NCBI RefSeq assembly: GCF_026712245.1
Contig: NZ_JAPPUY010000005.1
Coordinates: 62,001 to 126,000 of the forward strand
Direction: 5' to 3'
Source of the DNA: Roseateles hydrophilus
GTDB lineage: Bacteria; Pseudomonadota; Gammaproteobacteria; Burkholderiales; Burkholderiaceae_C
DNA: 64,000 nucleotides
The notes under the pieces were generated by a model. That model ran no database searches, had not been told where the DNA came from, and saw only the letters and a list, made by a program, of their open reading frames with translations. The position numbers and the translations under genes are program-made. The number at the start of each line of letters is the position of its first letter. The first letter of the stretch is position 1. Below are positions 18,339-26,841 of the stretch, one piece after another.

Positions 18339-20393
18339 ATGTCGAATCTCGCTGCAGCCCGCCCGGGGCTGCCTGTGCCTGTCCGTTCGCCCCGTTCATC
18401 GCTCGCGCCAGCGGCTGGCGGTTTCTTCTCCCACCACGGTTTCTGGGCGCCCGGCGTGCGGCTGTTCCGCAGCCTGCGTTTCGGTGCCAAGGCGATGATC
18501 ATCTCGGCGGCGTTTCTGGTGCCGCTGCTCGGCTTGGTGGCCTGGCTCATCCAGGACGAGGCCGAGACCCGCCTGCAGGAGCGCCAGGCGGCGCTGCGCC
18601 AGCATGTCGAGATCGCGCACCAGGTGCTGAGCTGGGCCCACGGCCTGGAAGCCGGCGGGCTGTCGCGCGAGGAGGCCCAGGCCCAGGCGCGCCAGGCCAT
18701 CTCCAAGCTGCGCTACGGCGGCCAGGAGTACTTCTGGATCAATGACATGCAGGCCCGCATCGTCATGCACCCGTTCAAGCCCGAGCTCGACGGCAAGGAC
18801 GGCAGCGGCATCAAGGACCCCAACGGCGTCGCGCTGTTCAGCGCCTTCGTCGCCCAGGTGCGGCGCAACGGCCAGGGTTTCGTGAGCTACCAGTGGCCCA
18901 AGCCGGGCCAGGCCGAGCCGGCCGACAAGATCGCCTTTGTGAAGGGCCTGGACGCCTGGGGCTGGGTGGTGGGCTCGGGCCTGTATGTGGACGATCTGCG
19001 TGCGGCGCAGCAGCACATCCTGGTGGAGACCGGCGTGGTGCTGGCGCTCATGCTGTGCGTGGCGGGCTACCTGTTCCTGAGCTTCTACAAGGTGATGGAT
19101 GGTGGCCTGGACGAGACGCGCCGCCACCTGCGCGCGATGACGGCCGGCGACCTGACCACCACGCCCGCGCCCTGGGGCCGCGACGAGGCGGCCGACCTGA
19201 TGCGCGAGCTGGCCACCATGCAGGACTCGCTGCGCCACATGGTGCAGCGTGTGCGCCGCTCCAGTGATCAGATCCTGCACTCCAGTGCCGAGATCGCCAG
19301 CGGCGCGCTGGACCTGTCGGCCCGCACTGAGCAGGCGGCGGCCAACCTGGAGGAGTCGGCCGCGTCGATGGAGGAGATCTCGGCCACCGTGCGGCACAGC
19401 GCCGAGCACACGGCCGAGGCCTCGCAGCTGGCACGCCAGAACGCCGACATCGCCGCTGATGGCGGCCGCGTGATGGAGGAGGTGGTGCAGACCATGCAGG
19501 ACATCCGCGCCTCGTCCACGCGCATCGCCGACATCATCGGCACCATCGACGGCATCGCCTTCCAGACCAACATCCTGGCGCTGAACGCCGCGGTCGAGGC
19601 CGCGCGCGCCGGTGAGCAGGGCCGCGGCTTTGCCGTGGTGGCCAGCGAGGTGCGCATGCTGGCGCAGCGCAGCGCCGAGGCGGCCAAGGAGATCAAGACG
19701 CTGATCAGCCGCAGCGTGGAGCAGGTGGAGTCCGGCACGGCCATCGTGGGCCGCGCGGGCGAGACCATCGCGCAAATCGTCGACGGCTCGCAGCGCGTGG
19801 ACCAGCTGCTCGGCGACGTGGCCCAGGCCTCGCGCGAGCAGGCCCAGGGCATCGCCCAGATCGGCCAGGCCGTGCAGGAGCTGGACCGCGCCACGCAGCA
19901 GAACGCCGCGCTGGTGGAGGAGACGGCCGCGGCCGCCGCGTCCATGCAGACGCAGGCCAACACGCTGGTGGGCGAGGTGTCGCGCTTCGAGATGCCGGCG
20001 GGGCTGTCGCTGGACGTCGAGGACGAGCCCGCCGAGCGCGCGGACTTCGATTTCGACAGTGCCATCAACGCCCACCGCGACTGGAAGGTGCGCCTGCGCC
20101 AGGCCATCGCCGACCGCGCCAAGCTGGATGCCGACACCATCTGCCGTGACGACCAGTGCCCGCTGGGCCGCTGGTTGCACGGCGATGGTCAGCGCCGCTG
20201 GGGCGCGCGCCCCACCTTCGTGGCGCTGCTGGACAAGCATGCCCAGTTCCACGCGGCAGCCGGCGATGTGGCGCGCCGCATCAACGGCGGGCAGTACGAG
20301 CAGGCCGAACGCCTGATCGGCGCCGGCTCGGTGTTTGCGAGCCGCTCCACCGAGGTGTCGACGCTGCTGACCCAGGCCAAGCGCGGCCTGTGA
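18339..20393 (+). CDS. Chemoreceptor with Cache sensor and C-terminal CZB zinc-binding domain
   Basis: This is a 684-residue methyl-accepting chemotaxis protein. An unusual cytoplasmic leader ([20 protein letters not shown]) precedes TM1. A periplasmic single-Cache domain (about residues 65-225) carries the small-molecule signature [20 protein letters not shown] and [15 protein letters not shown]2, HAMP and the signalling hairpin ([19 protein letters not shown]) follow. The C-terminus is a chemoreceptor zinc-binding (CZB) domain: His in NAHRDWK, Cys in CPLGRWLHG, and two His in DKHAQFH. CZB domains bind zinc and are linked to redox or hypochlorous acid sensing in other bacteria. An FNR-like box lies upstream. 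Confidence 0.94.
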   Translation: MSNLAAARPGLPVPVRSPRSSLAPAAGGFFSHHGFWAPGVRLFRSLRFGAKAMIISAAFLVPLLGLVAWLIQDEAETRLQERQAALRQHVEIAHQVLSWAHGLEAGGLSREEAQAQARQAISKLRYGGQEYFWINDMQARIVMHPFKPELDGKDGSGIKDPNGVALFSAFVAQVRRNGQGFVSYQWPKPGQAEPADKIAFVKGLDAWGWVVGSGLYVDDLRAAQQHILVETGVVLALMLCVAGYLFLSFYKVMDGGLDETRRHLRAMTAGDLTTTPAPWGRDEAADLMRELATMQDSLRHMVQRVRRSSDQILHSSAEIASGALDLSARTEQAAANLEESAASMEEISATVRHSAEHTAEASQLARQNADIAADGGRVMEEVVQTMQDIRASSTRIADIIGTIDGIAFQTNILALNAAVEAARAGEQGRGFAVVASEVRMLAQRSAEAAKEIKTLISRSVEQVESGTAIVGRAGETIAQIVDGSQRVDQLLGDVAQASREQAQGIAQIGQAVQELDRATQQNAALVEETAAAAASMQTQANTLVGEVSRFEMPAGLSLDVEDEPAERADFDFDSAINAHRDWKVRLRQAIADRAKLDADTICRDDQCPLGRWLHGDGQRRWGARPTFVALLDKHAQFHAAAGDVARRINGGQYEQAERLIGAGSVFASRSTEVSTLLTQAKRGL

Positions 20394-20406
20394 GGCGCGG
20401 TGCCGC

Positions 20407-20490
20407 TCAGGCGGCCAGCACGAGCACGCAGTAGGCCAGCACCGCGCCGCACAGGCACAGGCCGAACAGGGGCGATGTGGTGCGGCGCAT
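20407..20490 (-). CDS. Possible 27-residue hydrophobic peptide
   Basis: A short frame begins ATG nine nt after the stop of the DUF1501 gene and would encode a basic N-terminus (MRRTTS) followed by about 20 hydrophobic residues with two cysteines (GLCLCGAVLAYCVLVL). A weak AGGCGG precedes the start. It resembles small single-TM proteins that are often left out of annotations. Coding status rests on position and composition only. Confidence 0.35.
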   Translation of the reverse strand: MRRTTSPLFGLCLCGAVLAYCVLVLAA

Positions 20491-20499
20491 GCCGGCCGC

Positions 20500-21741
20500 C
20501 TAGCTGCGGACGAGCTCGCCCGCCTGCCGCCATGCGGCGCCGGGCTGCGGGAACACGCTGGCCAGTGCGCTGTCCGGCAGGCCCAGGTGGCGCTGCAGCA
20601 CGGCGGCCAGCACCTGGCGGAAGTCGGTGGTCACGGCCAGGTCGCGGCCGTCGGCCAGTGCGGCGCGGTCCAGCCCCGGCCATTCGCCCAGCACACGCCC
20701 GCCGGCCACCGGGCCGCCCAGCAGCCACATGACATTGCCGCGGCCGTGGTCGGTGCCGCCGTTGCCGTTCTGGCGCACGGTGCGGCCGAACTCGCTGGCC
20801 ACGACGATGACGGTGTCCCGGTAGGCGTCGCCCAGGCCCGTGGCCAGTGCGTCCAGCCCCTGGCCCAGGCTGGCCAGGCGGTTGGCCAGCTGGCCGCGCG
20901 CGGCGCCCTGGTTGACATGCGTGTCCCAGCCGCCCACGGCCGTGAACGCGAGCTGGGTGTGCGGGTCCTTGCGGATCAGCGTGCCCAGCCGCAGCGCATC
21001 GGCGGCGAAGCTGCGGGCCGACGGCGCGCCGGCATCGGCCGTCGGGTCCATGCTGCGTTCGCCCGGCGCCATGCCCGAGGCCATGCTGCGCGCCATCTCG
21101 CCGCGGCCCTCGGTGGTGTCGCGCAGCGTGGCGCTGAGCGCCGGGTCCTGCGCGTACAGCTTGGCCAGGCCGGCCTGCATCTGCGGGTTGTCGATGCTGC
21201 GGCGCTGCAGCGCGTTGGGCCCCAGGCCCAGGTTGGCGACGCTGGCCGTGCCGGCAAAGATGCGCGGCGGCGTGCTTCCCTGACTGACGCCGCGCGTGGG
21301 CGCTGGCTCGCCGGGCAGCGCGGCCAGCAGGCGGTTCATCCAGCCGTCGGGCGTGGACTTGCGGCCCGGCGTGCCGGACTCGAAGTAGTCCTGCGCGTCG
21401 AAGTGCGAGCGCGTCGCGTCGGGCGAGCCGCTGGCATGCACGAAGGCCAGCTGGCCGCCGTCCCAGTGGCGCTTGAGCATGGACAGCGACGGGTGCAGGC
21501 CGAACAGCGAGTCCAGCTTGAGCAGGCCGTCCTCGGCGCCGGGCGCGGGCAGCGCGATCTGCGGGCGGCCGGCCGCATAGTCGCGCTCGCCATAGGGCGC
21601 GACGACGGACAGGCCGTCCACCGCGCCGCGCAGCATGACGACGACGAGCTTCTTCGGCGCGGCGGTCTGCGCGCGCAGCAGGGACACGGGCAGGCCACCC
21701 AGCGCGAGCGCGCTGGCCTGCAGGAGTTGGCGGCGGTGCAT
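20500..21741 (-). CDS. DUF1501 protein, Tat-exported
   Basis: This is a 413-residue DUF1501 protein of unknown function, distantly related to sulfatase/alkaline-phosphatase folds. It starts MHRRQLLQASALALGG, a twin-arginine-like signal. Family motifs include VVVMLRGAVDGLSVVAPYG, GSPDATRSHFDAQDYFE, VGGWDTHVNQG and EFGRTVRQNGNGGTDHGRGN. I chose the ATG at 21741, which follows GGAG, over one 33 nt upstream with no ribosome site. It pairs with DUF1800 next door, a linkage seen widely in Proteobacteria and Planctomycetes and suggestive of a joint periplasmic role. Confidence 0.9.
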   Translation of the reverse strand: MHRRQLLQASALALGGLPVSLLRAQTAAPKKLVVVMLRGAVDGLSVVAPYGERDYAAGRPQIALPAPGAEDGLLKLDSLFGLHPSLSMLKRHWDGGQLAFVHASGSPDATRSHFDAQDYFESGTPGRKSTPDGWMNRLLAALPGEPAPTRGVSQGSTPPRIFAGTASVANLGLGPNALQRRSIDNPQMQAGLAKLYAQDPALSATLRDTTEGRGEMARSMASGMAPGERSMDPTADAGAPSARSFAADALRLGTLIRKDPHTQLAFTAVGGWDTHVNQGAARGQLANRLASLGQGLDALATGLGDAYRDTVIVVASEFGRTVRQNGNGGTDHGRGNVMWLLGGPVAGGRVLGEWPGLDRAALADGRDLAVTTDFRQVLAAVLQRHLGLPDSALASVFPQPGAAWRQAGELVRS

Positions 21742-21779
21742 GGACGGCTCCGGGTGACGAGGGTGCATGGACATGGGCG

Positions 21780-23300
21780 TCAGCGCTTCATGAAGTCGGG
21801 CGATGCGAGCAGCAAGGCGACTTGCTGGCCGGCGGGCTCGCTGGCCAGCGTGCGGCGCGTGGCCGCGCTGACCGAGGCGCCCAGCGTGTTGCCCAGCCGC
21901 TCGGCGCTGACGCCGCTGCGCTGGCCCAGTGTGGCGGCGAGCTGCACGCGCTGCGTCAGCGCCTCGGGGTTGCGCCAGGCGGCGGCGATGGTCTTGTAGC
22001 CGTCCGGCGTCTGCGCGCCGTACAGCGGCTGGCCGGCCTGGGCCAGTGCCTGCAGCAGCGGCTGCGGGTTGGCCAGCGGCAGGTCCAGCGCGCGCAGGCT
22101 GGACAGCAGGTACTGGTAGGGCGTCTTGAACTTGGCCTGGAAGGCCTCGCGCTGCCAGAACTCGTCGGCGCGCATCAGCACGCGCGTGAACTCGCGCAGG
22201 TCGCCGCCGCTGGCCAGGAAGCTGTCGGCCAGCTTCTGCACCAGGCTGGCCGGCGGCTCGTCGGCCACAAAGGCCTGGGCGAACTTGTGGGCCAGTCGAC
22301 GCGCGGTGGCCGGGTGGGCGGCCAGCACGTCCAGCGCCCGCTCGCCCTCGGCCTGGCCGGCGCCCGCGATGCTCTGGCCCAGCCAGGTCTTGGCGCCGTT
22401 GTCGTGGCGGCGCGGGTCGAACGCGAAGGCGTCGCCCGTCGCGCCGGCCAGCAGCTTGCGCGGCTCCAGCCCCCAGCCGGTCAGCATGCGGGCGAGCTCG
22501 GTCACATCGCGCTGCGTGTAGCCGCCGTCCACGCCCAGCGTGTGCAGCTCCATCAGCTCGCGGGCGTAGTTCTCGTTCAGGCCGCTGGCGCGCTGCGGGT
22601 TGGCGGCGGCGCGGCGCTGAGCGCGGTCGGCCGCCACGCTCTGCGCGTTGTCCAGGTAGATGAGCATGGCCGGATGCTTGGCCGTGGCGCCCAGCATGTC
22701 GCGGAAGCGCCCCAGCACATGCGGCCGGATGGCCTGCTGCTCGTAGTTCGCGATCAGCACGCCGACGGCGTTCTTGCCGGCGAACACGTTGAAGTGGTTG
22801 AACCAGAACTCGGTCAGCACTTCCTCCAGCTGGGCCGGGCTGTGCAGCGCACGGGCCAGCCGCGCGGTGGCGGCCTGAGCCACCAGCGGGCGCACCTGCT
22901 CGCGCACGGCGTTCAGCGCATCGGCCTCGGGCTTGCCGCCCTGGGCCTGCTCGCGGCGCGCCTCGCGGGCGGCCTTGACGGCCTCGCGGTAGCGGCCCAG
23001 CAGCTCGGCCTGGCCCAGCTGCAGCGCTTCCATGCCGGCCAGGCGCTCACTCAGCGCCGCCGGCGCGGCCAGGCGGCGCGGCGTCAGCTGCTCGGTCAGG
23101 AAGCGCTCCAGCCAGGCCTCGGCGCCCTGGGCGGCGATGGCGGCTGCGTCGGCCGGCCGCGGGCCGTAGCCCAGGCGGTTCAGTGCGTGTAGCGCACGCT
23201 CTTCGGCGCTCAGCGGTGCGGCGCTGCTGGCCTGCGCGGCCGGCAGGCGCAGGCCGGCCAGCGCGGCAGCACCCAGCATGAGGCGGCGTCGGGGGTTCAT
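21780..23300 (-). CDS. DUF1800 protein, exported
   Basis: This is a 506-residue DUF1800 protein with an N-terminal export signal (MNPRRRLMLGAAALAGLRLP, Tat-like). Recognisable family segments are ALNRLGYGPRPAD, EVLTEFWFNHFNVFAGK, GLNENYARELMELHTLGV, GGYTQRDVTELARMLTGWGL and the HPATARRLAHKFAQ block. It is the upstream partner of the DUF1501 gene, 38 nt apart, and likely co-transcribed. Biochemical function is unknown for both families. The ATG at 23300 is taken because the longer frame upstream has no signal peptide. Confidence 0.9.
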   Translation of the reverse strand: MNPRRRLMLGAAALAGLRLPAAQASSAAPLSAEERALHALNRLGYGPRPADAAAIAAQGAEAWLERFLTEQLTPRRLAAPAALSERLAGMEALQLGQAELLGRYREAVKAAREARREQAQGGKPEADALNAVREQVRPLVAQAATARLARALHSPAQLEEVLTEFWFNHFNVFAGKNAVGVLIANYEQQAIRPHVLGRFRDMLGATAKHPAMLIYLDNAQSVAADRAQRRAAANPQRASGLNENYARELMELHTLGVDGGYTQRDVTELARMLTGWGLEPRKLLAGATGDAFAFDPRRHDNGAKTWLGQSIAGAGQAEGERALDVLAAHPATARRLAHKFAQAFVADEPPASLVQKLADSFLASGGDLREFTRVLMRADEFWQREAFQAKFKTPYQYLLSSLRALDLPLANPQPLLQALAQAGQPLYGAQTPDGYKTIAAAWRNPEALTQRVQLAATLGQRSGVSAERLGNTLGASVSAATRRTLASEPAGQQVALLLASPDFMKR

Positions 23301-23379
23301 CGGCGGTCTCCGTCGTCGTGAGGGCCGCAGCATCCCGCGCTTTGCGCAAGCCGGTGTGGCCCCTGCGCAAAGATTTGTG

Positions 23380-23745
23380 TCAGTCCAGCCAGCGCTCCAG
23401 GCTGCGCAGCGTGGCCGCCACGTCCAGTGGCTTGGACCAGTAGCCGTCAAACCCGCCCCGGCGGGCCAGGTCGGCCGCCACGTCCTCGGGCTCAGCGGTC
23501 ACCAGCAGCGCCGGCGCGTTCGTTGCCAGGCCGGCGTCGCGCAGCTCCTGCAGCAGTTCGTCTCCGCTGACGTCCGGCAGTCGCAGGTCGCACAGCAGCA
23601 TGTCCACGCGCTGGCTGGCCACGAAGAGCCGCGCCTCGGCGCCGCTGCGGGCCACCTGCACGCGGCATCCCCCCTGCAACTCCACGATGCCCTGCATGAG
23701 CATCGCGTTGATCGGGTCATCCTCGACGTACAGGACCACCCGCAT
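23380..23745 (-). CDS. Single-domain response regulator (receiver only)
   Basis: This is a 121-residue stand-alone receiver domain. Acidic residues are in VEDDP (Asp9, Asp10), the phospho-acceptor is Asp53 in LLCDLRLPD, the switch Thr is in LLVTAEPED and the conserved Lys is in GYWSKPLDV. GGGAG-type spacing before the ATG at 23745 supports the start. It has no output domain, so it probably acts in a phosphorelay or by protein contact. It sits in a cluster of receiver proteins lacking a dedicated kinase gene. Confidence 0.9.
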   Translation of the reverse strand: MRVVLYVEDDPINAMLMQGIVELQGGCRVQVARSGAEARLFVASQRVDMLLCDLRLPDVSGDELLQELRDAGLATNAPALLVTAEPEDVAADLARRGGFDGYWSKPLDVAATLRSLERWLD

Positions 23746-23846
23746 CACCGCTCCCGGGCCTGGGCAGGCTGTATGGGCGGGACGGTCGGGCGCGGGGCGT
23801 CGTGCGGGCAGGCGGGCATCGTGTGGGCGAACGTTGATTGCCGCCA

Positions 23847-23865
23847 TTATCAAATTTATTGATAA
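23847..23865. promoter_or_regulatory. TTATCAA/TTGATAA inverted repeat in an AT-rich promoter region
   Basis: Seven-base arms TTATCAA and TTGATAA flank ATTTA in an AT-rich pocket of an otherwise very GC-rich window. It lies about 100 nt upstream of the receiver gene that starts at 23745. The same TTGATAA core recurs at 25330-25351 between two other genes of this signalling cluster. Confidence 0.4.
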
Positions 23866-23928
23866 GGTCGAACCGAGGAGTTCTGTAAAACTGGTGTAAA
23901 CCCGGGCCCTCACCCGCGGCGGCGGCGT

Positions 23929-24657
23929 TCAGTGGCGGGCGTTGCGCAGCGCCTGCAGGCTGCGGCGCAGCACGGTCCAACCGGTGGTGGGCAGCGTTGA
24001 GCTGTGGGCCGCGGCCTCCTCCAGCACCAGGGCCTGGATGGAGAGGTCGGGGTGGCCCAGCAGTTCCAGCACCGCCTTCAGGCCGTGGGCCACGCGGCGC
24101 AGCTCGTCGGCGTCGTCGGCAGCGACCGCCGCGTCGCCTTGGGCGATGTCGTCGGCGAAGCGCTCCAGGCAGCCGGCGCGGAAGTGCTCGAACAAGGCCC
24201 GGTCTCCGCCGAAATGGGTGTGCAGCGTGGCGGGCAGCGCGTGTTCTGCTGCCGCCGCCGGTGCGGGCGCCGGGCTGGCTGCCGAGGCCTGGCCGTGCAG
24301 CAGCTCGGTGACGGTGCTCAACAGTTCGGCCAGCGGCACGGGCTTGCGCAGCGTGCGCGTGACGCCCAGCGCCTGCAGCGCCAGCAGCCGCTCGGGCTGC
24401 AGCCCGGCACTGAACACCACCCAGGGGGGCGCGCCCGTAGCCTGGGCGCGGCCCTCGGCCAGCAAGCTTTCTGCCGAGCCGTCGGGCAGCATCAGATCGC
24501 TGATGACGAGGTGCCAGCGGCCGCTGGCCAGCGCCGTGCGGGCTTGCGACAGGCGGGTCGCCACGTGCAGCTCCACGCCAGGCAGGTCTTCCAGCGCCAT
24601 CTCCACAAACCTGGCAATCGAGGCATCGTCCTCAATGAGCAGCAGGCGTGCGGTCAT
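23929..24657 (-). CDS. Response regulator with C-terminal Hpt domain
   Basis: This is a 242-residue phosphorelay protein. The N-terminal receiver (about 1-120) has LLLIEDD, phospho-acceptor Asp54 in VISDLMLPDG and Lys in LRKPVPLAEL. An Ala/Pro-rich linker (about 125-142) leads to an Hpt domain with the phosphorylatable His191 in LRRVAHGLKAVLELLG. Receiver-Hpt fusions without a kinase pass phosphate between hybrid kinases and other regulators. The ATG at 24657 lies 5 nt after the stop of the HTH-receiver gene, so the two form an operon. Confidence 0.88.
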   Translation of the reverse strand: MTARLLLIEDDASIARFVEMALEDLPGVELHVATRLSQARTALASGRWHLVISDLMLPDGSAESLLAEGRAQATGAPPWVVFSAGLQPERLLALQALGVTRTLRKPVPLAELLSTVTELLHGQASAASPAPAPAAAAEHALPATLHTHFGGDRALFEHFRAGCLERFADDIAQGDAAVAADDADELRRVAHGLKAVLELLGHPDLSIQALVLEEAAAHSSTLPTTGWTVLRRSLQALRNARH

Positions 24658-24662
24658 GGCGG

Positions 24663-25283
24663 TCAGGCCGTTGCGGGCGCCTGGGCTTGGGCCAGCAGGC
24701 GCGGGAGTTCGTTCACCAGCCCGGTCTTGTGCACCAGTGGCACGCCGTCCAGCGCGAAGCGGTAGGGCTCGCGTTGGGCTTCGTCCAGCGCGGTGACCAC
24801 GATGAGCCGGCTGCGCGCGAACTGCGGGTGCGAGCGCAGGCTGGTGATCAGCGCGGCGCCGTCGATGCCTGGCAGCAGGATGTCGATCAGCAGCACGTCG
24901 GGCTCCAGCCGGCCGGCCAGCGCCAGGCCGGCGATGCCGTCGGAGGCGATGTGCAGTTCGGCCTCGGGCAGCTCGCGCTTGACGATGAGGCTGATGAGGT
25001 TCTGGAAGTGCACCGAGTCCTCGATCAGCAGCAGCGTGAGCGGCCGTGCAGCCGATGCCAGGGGCGCAGCCGGCGGCGAGCCGCTGGCCACGGCGGCACC
25101 GCCGCGCGAGGCCAGCCAGGCCTGCAGCGAACTGAGCAGGATGCGGCGGTGGCCGCCGGGCGTCTTCCAGGCCTGCAGCTCGCCACGGTCCACCATCAGT
25201 TGGACGGAGCGCACCGCCAAGCCCAGACGCTGGGCGGCTTCGGTGGTGGAGCAGGTGTCGGGGACGGCGGTTGGCGTGTTCAC
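24663..25283 (-). CDS. Excisionase/MerR-type HTH fused to a receiver domain
   Basis: This is a 206-residue protein with an unusual order. The N-terminal DNA-binding domain of the excisionase/MerR kind (CSTTEAAQRLGLAVRSVQLM, then GELQAWKTPGGHRR, residues 11-55) precedes a receiver (about 82-200) with phospho-acceptor Asp134 in VLLIDILLPGIDG. Most response regulators have the receiver first. I take the GTG at 25283; the frame extends to a TTG at 25355, but that would include the AT-rich promoter repeats and no ribosome site fits either start well. Likely a transcription factor of this cluster. Confidence 0.8.
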   Translation of the reverse strand: MNTPTAVPDTCSTTEAAQRLGLAVRSVQLMVDRGELQAWKTPGGHRRILLSSLQAWLASRGGAAVASGSPPAAPLASAARPLTLLLIEDSVHFQNLISLIVKRELPEAELHIASDGIAGLALAGRLEPDVLLIDILLPGIDGAALITSLRSHPQFARSRLIVVTALDEAQREPYRFALDGVPLVHKTGLVNELPRLLAQAQAPATA

Positions 25284-25329
25284 GCGACATATTTTGCCGT
25301 TTTTGCGCGGGGATGCGGTTGTGCAATAT

Positions 25330-25351
25330 TTGATAAAAACACTGTTGATAG
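25330..25351. promoter_or_regulatory. TTGATA direct repeats in a divergent promoter region
   Basis: TTGATAA (25330-25336) and TTGATAG (25345-25351) are direct repeats 15 bp apart, in an AT-rich stretch between the divergent HTH-receiver and HD-GYP genes. The same heptamer forms the arms of the inverted repeat at 23847-23865. A MerR/Xis-type binding site for the HTH-receiver protein is a reasonable guess. Confidence 0.4.
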
Positions 25352-25380
25352 ACAATTAGTTCAAATTTCGGAGGTCCCGC

Positions 25381-26001
25381 ATGTTGTTCCCCGCCCAGCC
25401 TGAACTGATCACTGCTGCAGGTGCCGCCACGGGCCATGCGGTGACGCCGGCGGAGATGGCTGCGCATCGGGTGCGCCTGGGGCGGCTGGCCGAGGCGCTC
25501 GCTGGTCGGCTGGGGCTGGATGCCGACGCGGCGCAGTTGTTGCGGCTGGCAGCGCCGCTGCACGATGTGGGCGAGTCCGACGCGGCGGCCGCCTTCGAGC
25601 CCGCCTGGCCGCTGACGGCGGCCGAGGCTCAGCGCCGTCGCCAGACCCCGCCGGAGCGCGGCGCCGCGCTGCTGAGCCAGTCGCGCCTGCCGCTGTTTGC
25701 GCTGGCGGCCGAGATCGCGCTGCATCACCGCGAGCGCTGGGACGGCAGTGGCTACCCGCGCGGCCTGAAGGGCCGGGAGATTCCGCTGTCGGCCCGCATC
25801 GTGGCGGTGGTGGACTGTTTCGATGCCTTGACGATGCGCCGCGACTTCCGCCCGGCGCGCGCCGACGACGTGGCGCTGGCCATGCTGGCTGAGCAGGCGG
25901 GCACGGCCTTCGACCCCGAGGTCGTCGAGACCTTCCTGGCACATGCGCCGGCGCTGATCGCGCTGCGCGACCAGGTGCCGGTGGGCGCGCCACCGCGCTG
26001 A
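25381..26001 (+). CDS. HD-GYP domain protein (cyclic-di-GMP phosphodiesterase-like, partly degenerate)
   Basis: This is a 206-residue protein that is almost all HD-GYP domain. It keeps the HD pair in PLHDVGESD, the HHRERWDGSGYPRGLKG signature with an intact GYP, and the RIVAVVDCFDALT block. Active HD-GYP enzymes hydrolyse cyclic-di-GMP. Two changes stand out: the Lys after HDxG is Glu, and the His expected in the following HPxxG motif is replaced (QTPPERGAALL). Activity is therefore uncertain. GGAGG precedes the ATG. It is transcribed divergently from the HTH-receiver gene. Confidence 0.85.
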   Translation: MLFPAQPELITAAGAATGHAVTPAEMAAHRVRLGRLAEALAGRLGLDADAAQLLRLAAPLHDVGESDAAAAFEPAWPLTAAEAQRRRQTPPERGAALLSQSRLPLFALAAEIALHHRERWDGSGYPRGLKGREIPLSARIVAVVDCFDALTMRRDFRPARADDVALAMLAEQAGTAFDPEVVETFLAHAPALIALRDQVPVGAPPR

Positions 26002-26040
26002 GCGCCGCACAATGCGGCGCACGCCACCTCCGTGCCCGCC

Positions 26041-26706
26041 ATGCGCCTGCTGCTTGTTGAAGACGACCCCATGATCGGTGAGAGCCTGCGCGAGGCGCTG
26101 CGCCGCCAGGGCTTTGCGGCCGACTGGGTGCGCGACGGCCAGGCCGCCGAGGCCGTGCTGGCCAGCGGCGAGCGCTTCGACACGGTGCTGCTGGACCTGG
26201 GCCTGCCCAAGCGCGGCGGGCTGGAGGTGCTGAGCGCGCTGCGGGCCCGGGGCGACGCCACGCCGGTCATCGTGCTGACCGCGCGCGACGCGACGTCCGA
26301 CAAGGTGGCCGGGCTGGACGCCGGTGCCGACGACTACCTCGTCAAGCCCTTCGAACTGGACGAGCTGCTGGCGCGGCTGCGCGTGGTCGCGCGCCGTCAG
26401 AGCGGCCGCACCGACACGGCGCTGGCCGTGGCCGACCTGCGGCTGGACCCGGCCACCCGCGAGGTGACCCGTGCGGGCCGTCCCATCCTGCTGTCGGCGC
26501 GCGAGTTCGCGCTGCTGCAGGCGCTGCTGGAGCGGCCCGGCGCCATCGTGTCGCGCGCGCAGCTGGAGGACCGCCTCTACGGCTGGGGCGAGGAGCTGGA
26601 GAGCAACGCGATCAGCGTCTACATGCACCAGCTGCGCAAGAAGCTGGGCGCGGACCTGCTGCACACGGTGCGCGGCCTGGGCTACTACGCGGGGCCTCAG
26701 AAGTGA
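26041..26706 (+). CDS. OmpR-family response regulator, QseB/PmrA-like
   Basis: This is a 221-residue two-component regulator. The receiver has VEDDP at 7-10 and phospho-acceptor Asp52 in VLLDLGLPKRGG. The winged-helix DNA-binding domain (about 125-221) contains LLQALLERPGAIVSRAQLED and NAISVYMHQLRKKLG. The YGWGEELESN segment is typical of the QseB/PmrA branch. I prefer the ATG at 26041 to a GTG nine nt earlier. It pairs with the histidine kinase at 26842, though a repeat element separates them. The signal is unknown. Confidence 0.92.
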   Translation: MRLLLVEDDPMIGESLREALRRQGFAADWVRDGQAAEAVLASGERFDTVLLDLGLPKRGGLEVLSALRARGDATPVIVLTARDATSDKVAGLDAGADDYLVKPFELDELLARLRVVARRQSGRTDTALAVADLRLDPATREVTRAGRPILLSAREFALLQALLERPGAIVSRAQLEDRLYGWGEELESNAISVYMHQLRKKLGADLLHTVRGLGYYAGPQK

Positions 26707-26825
26707 CGCCCCTCGTCCAAGGAATACCTTGGCCGGCCCCCCGAGGGGGCGGCGATGCTTGCGGCATCGAGCCGCAAGCACATCGCCTGCCGGGCCGGCT
26801 TGGGGGCGGCCCGGCGCTCGGCCCG
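26707..26825 (+). repeat. Four-hairpin interspersed element, copy A
   Basis: The element contains four successive hairpins: CCAAGG/CCTTGG (26717-26732), GCCCCC-CGA-GGGGGC (26736-26750), TGCTTGCGG/CCGCAAGCA (26756-26780) and GCCGGGCCG/CGGCCCGGC (26789-26815). It ends in GGCGCTCGGCCC. A second copy lies in the opposite orientation at 60043-60176. The stems differ between copies but mostly keep pairing, while linkers such as AAGCACATCGCC and GGCTTGGG are conserved. It occupies the gap between the response regulator and its kinase. Confidence 0.8.
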
Positions 26826-26841
26826 ATCAAGACACGACGCC

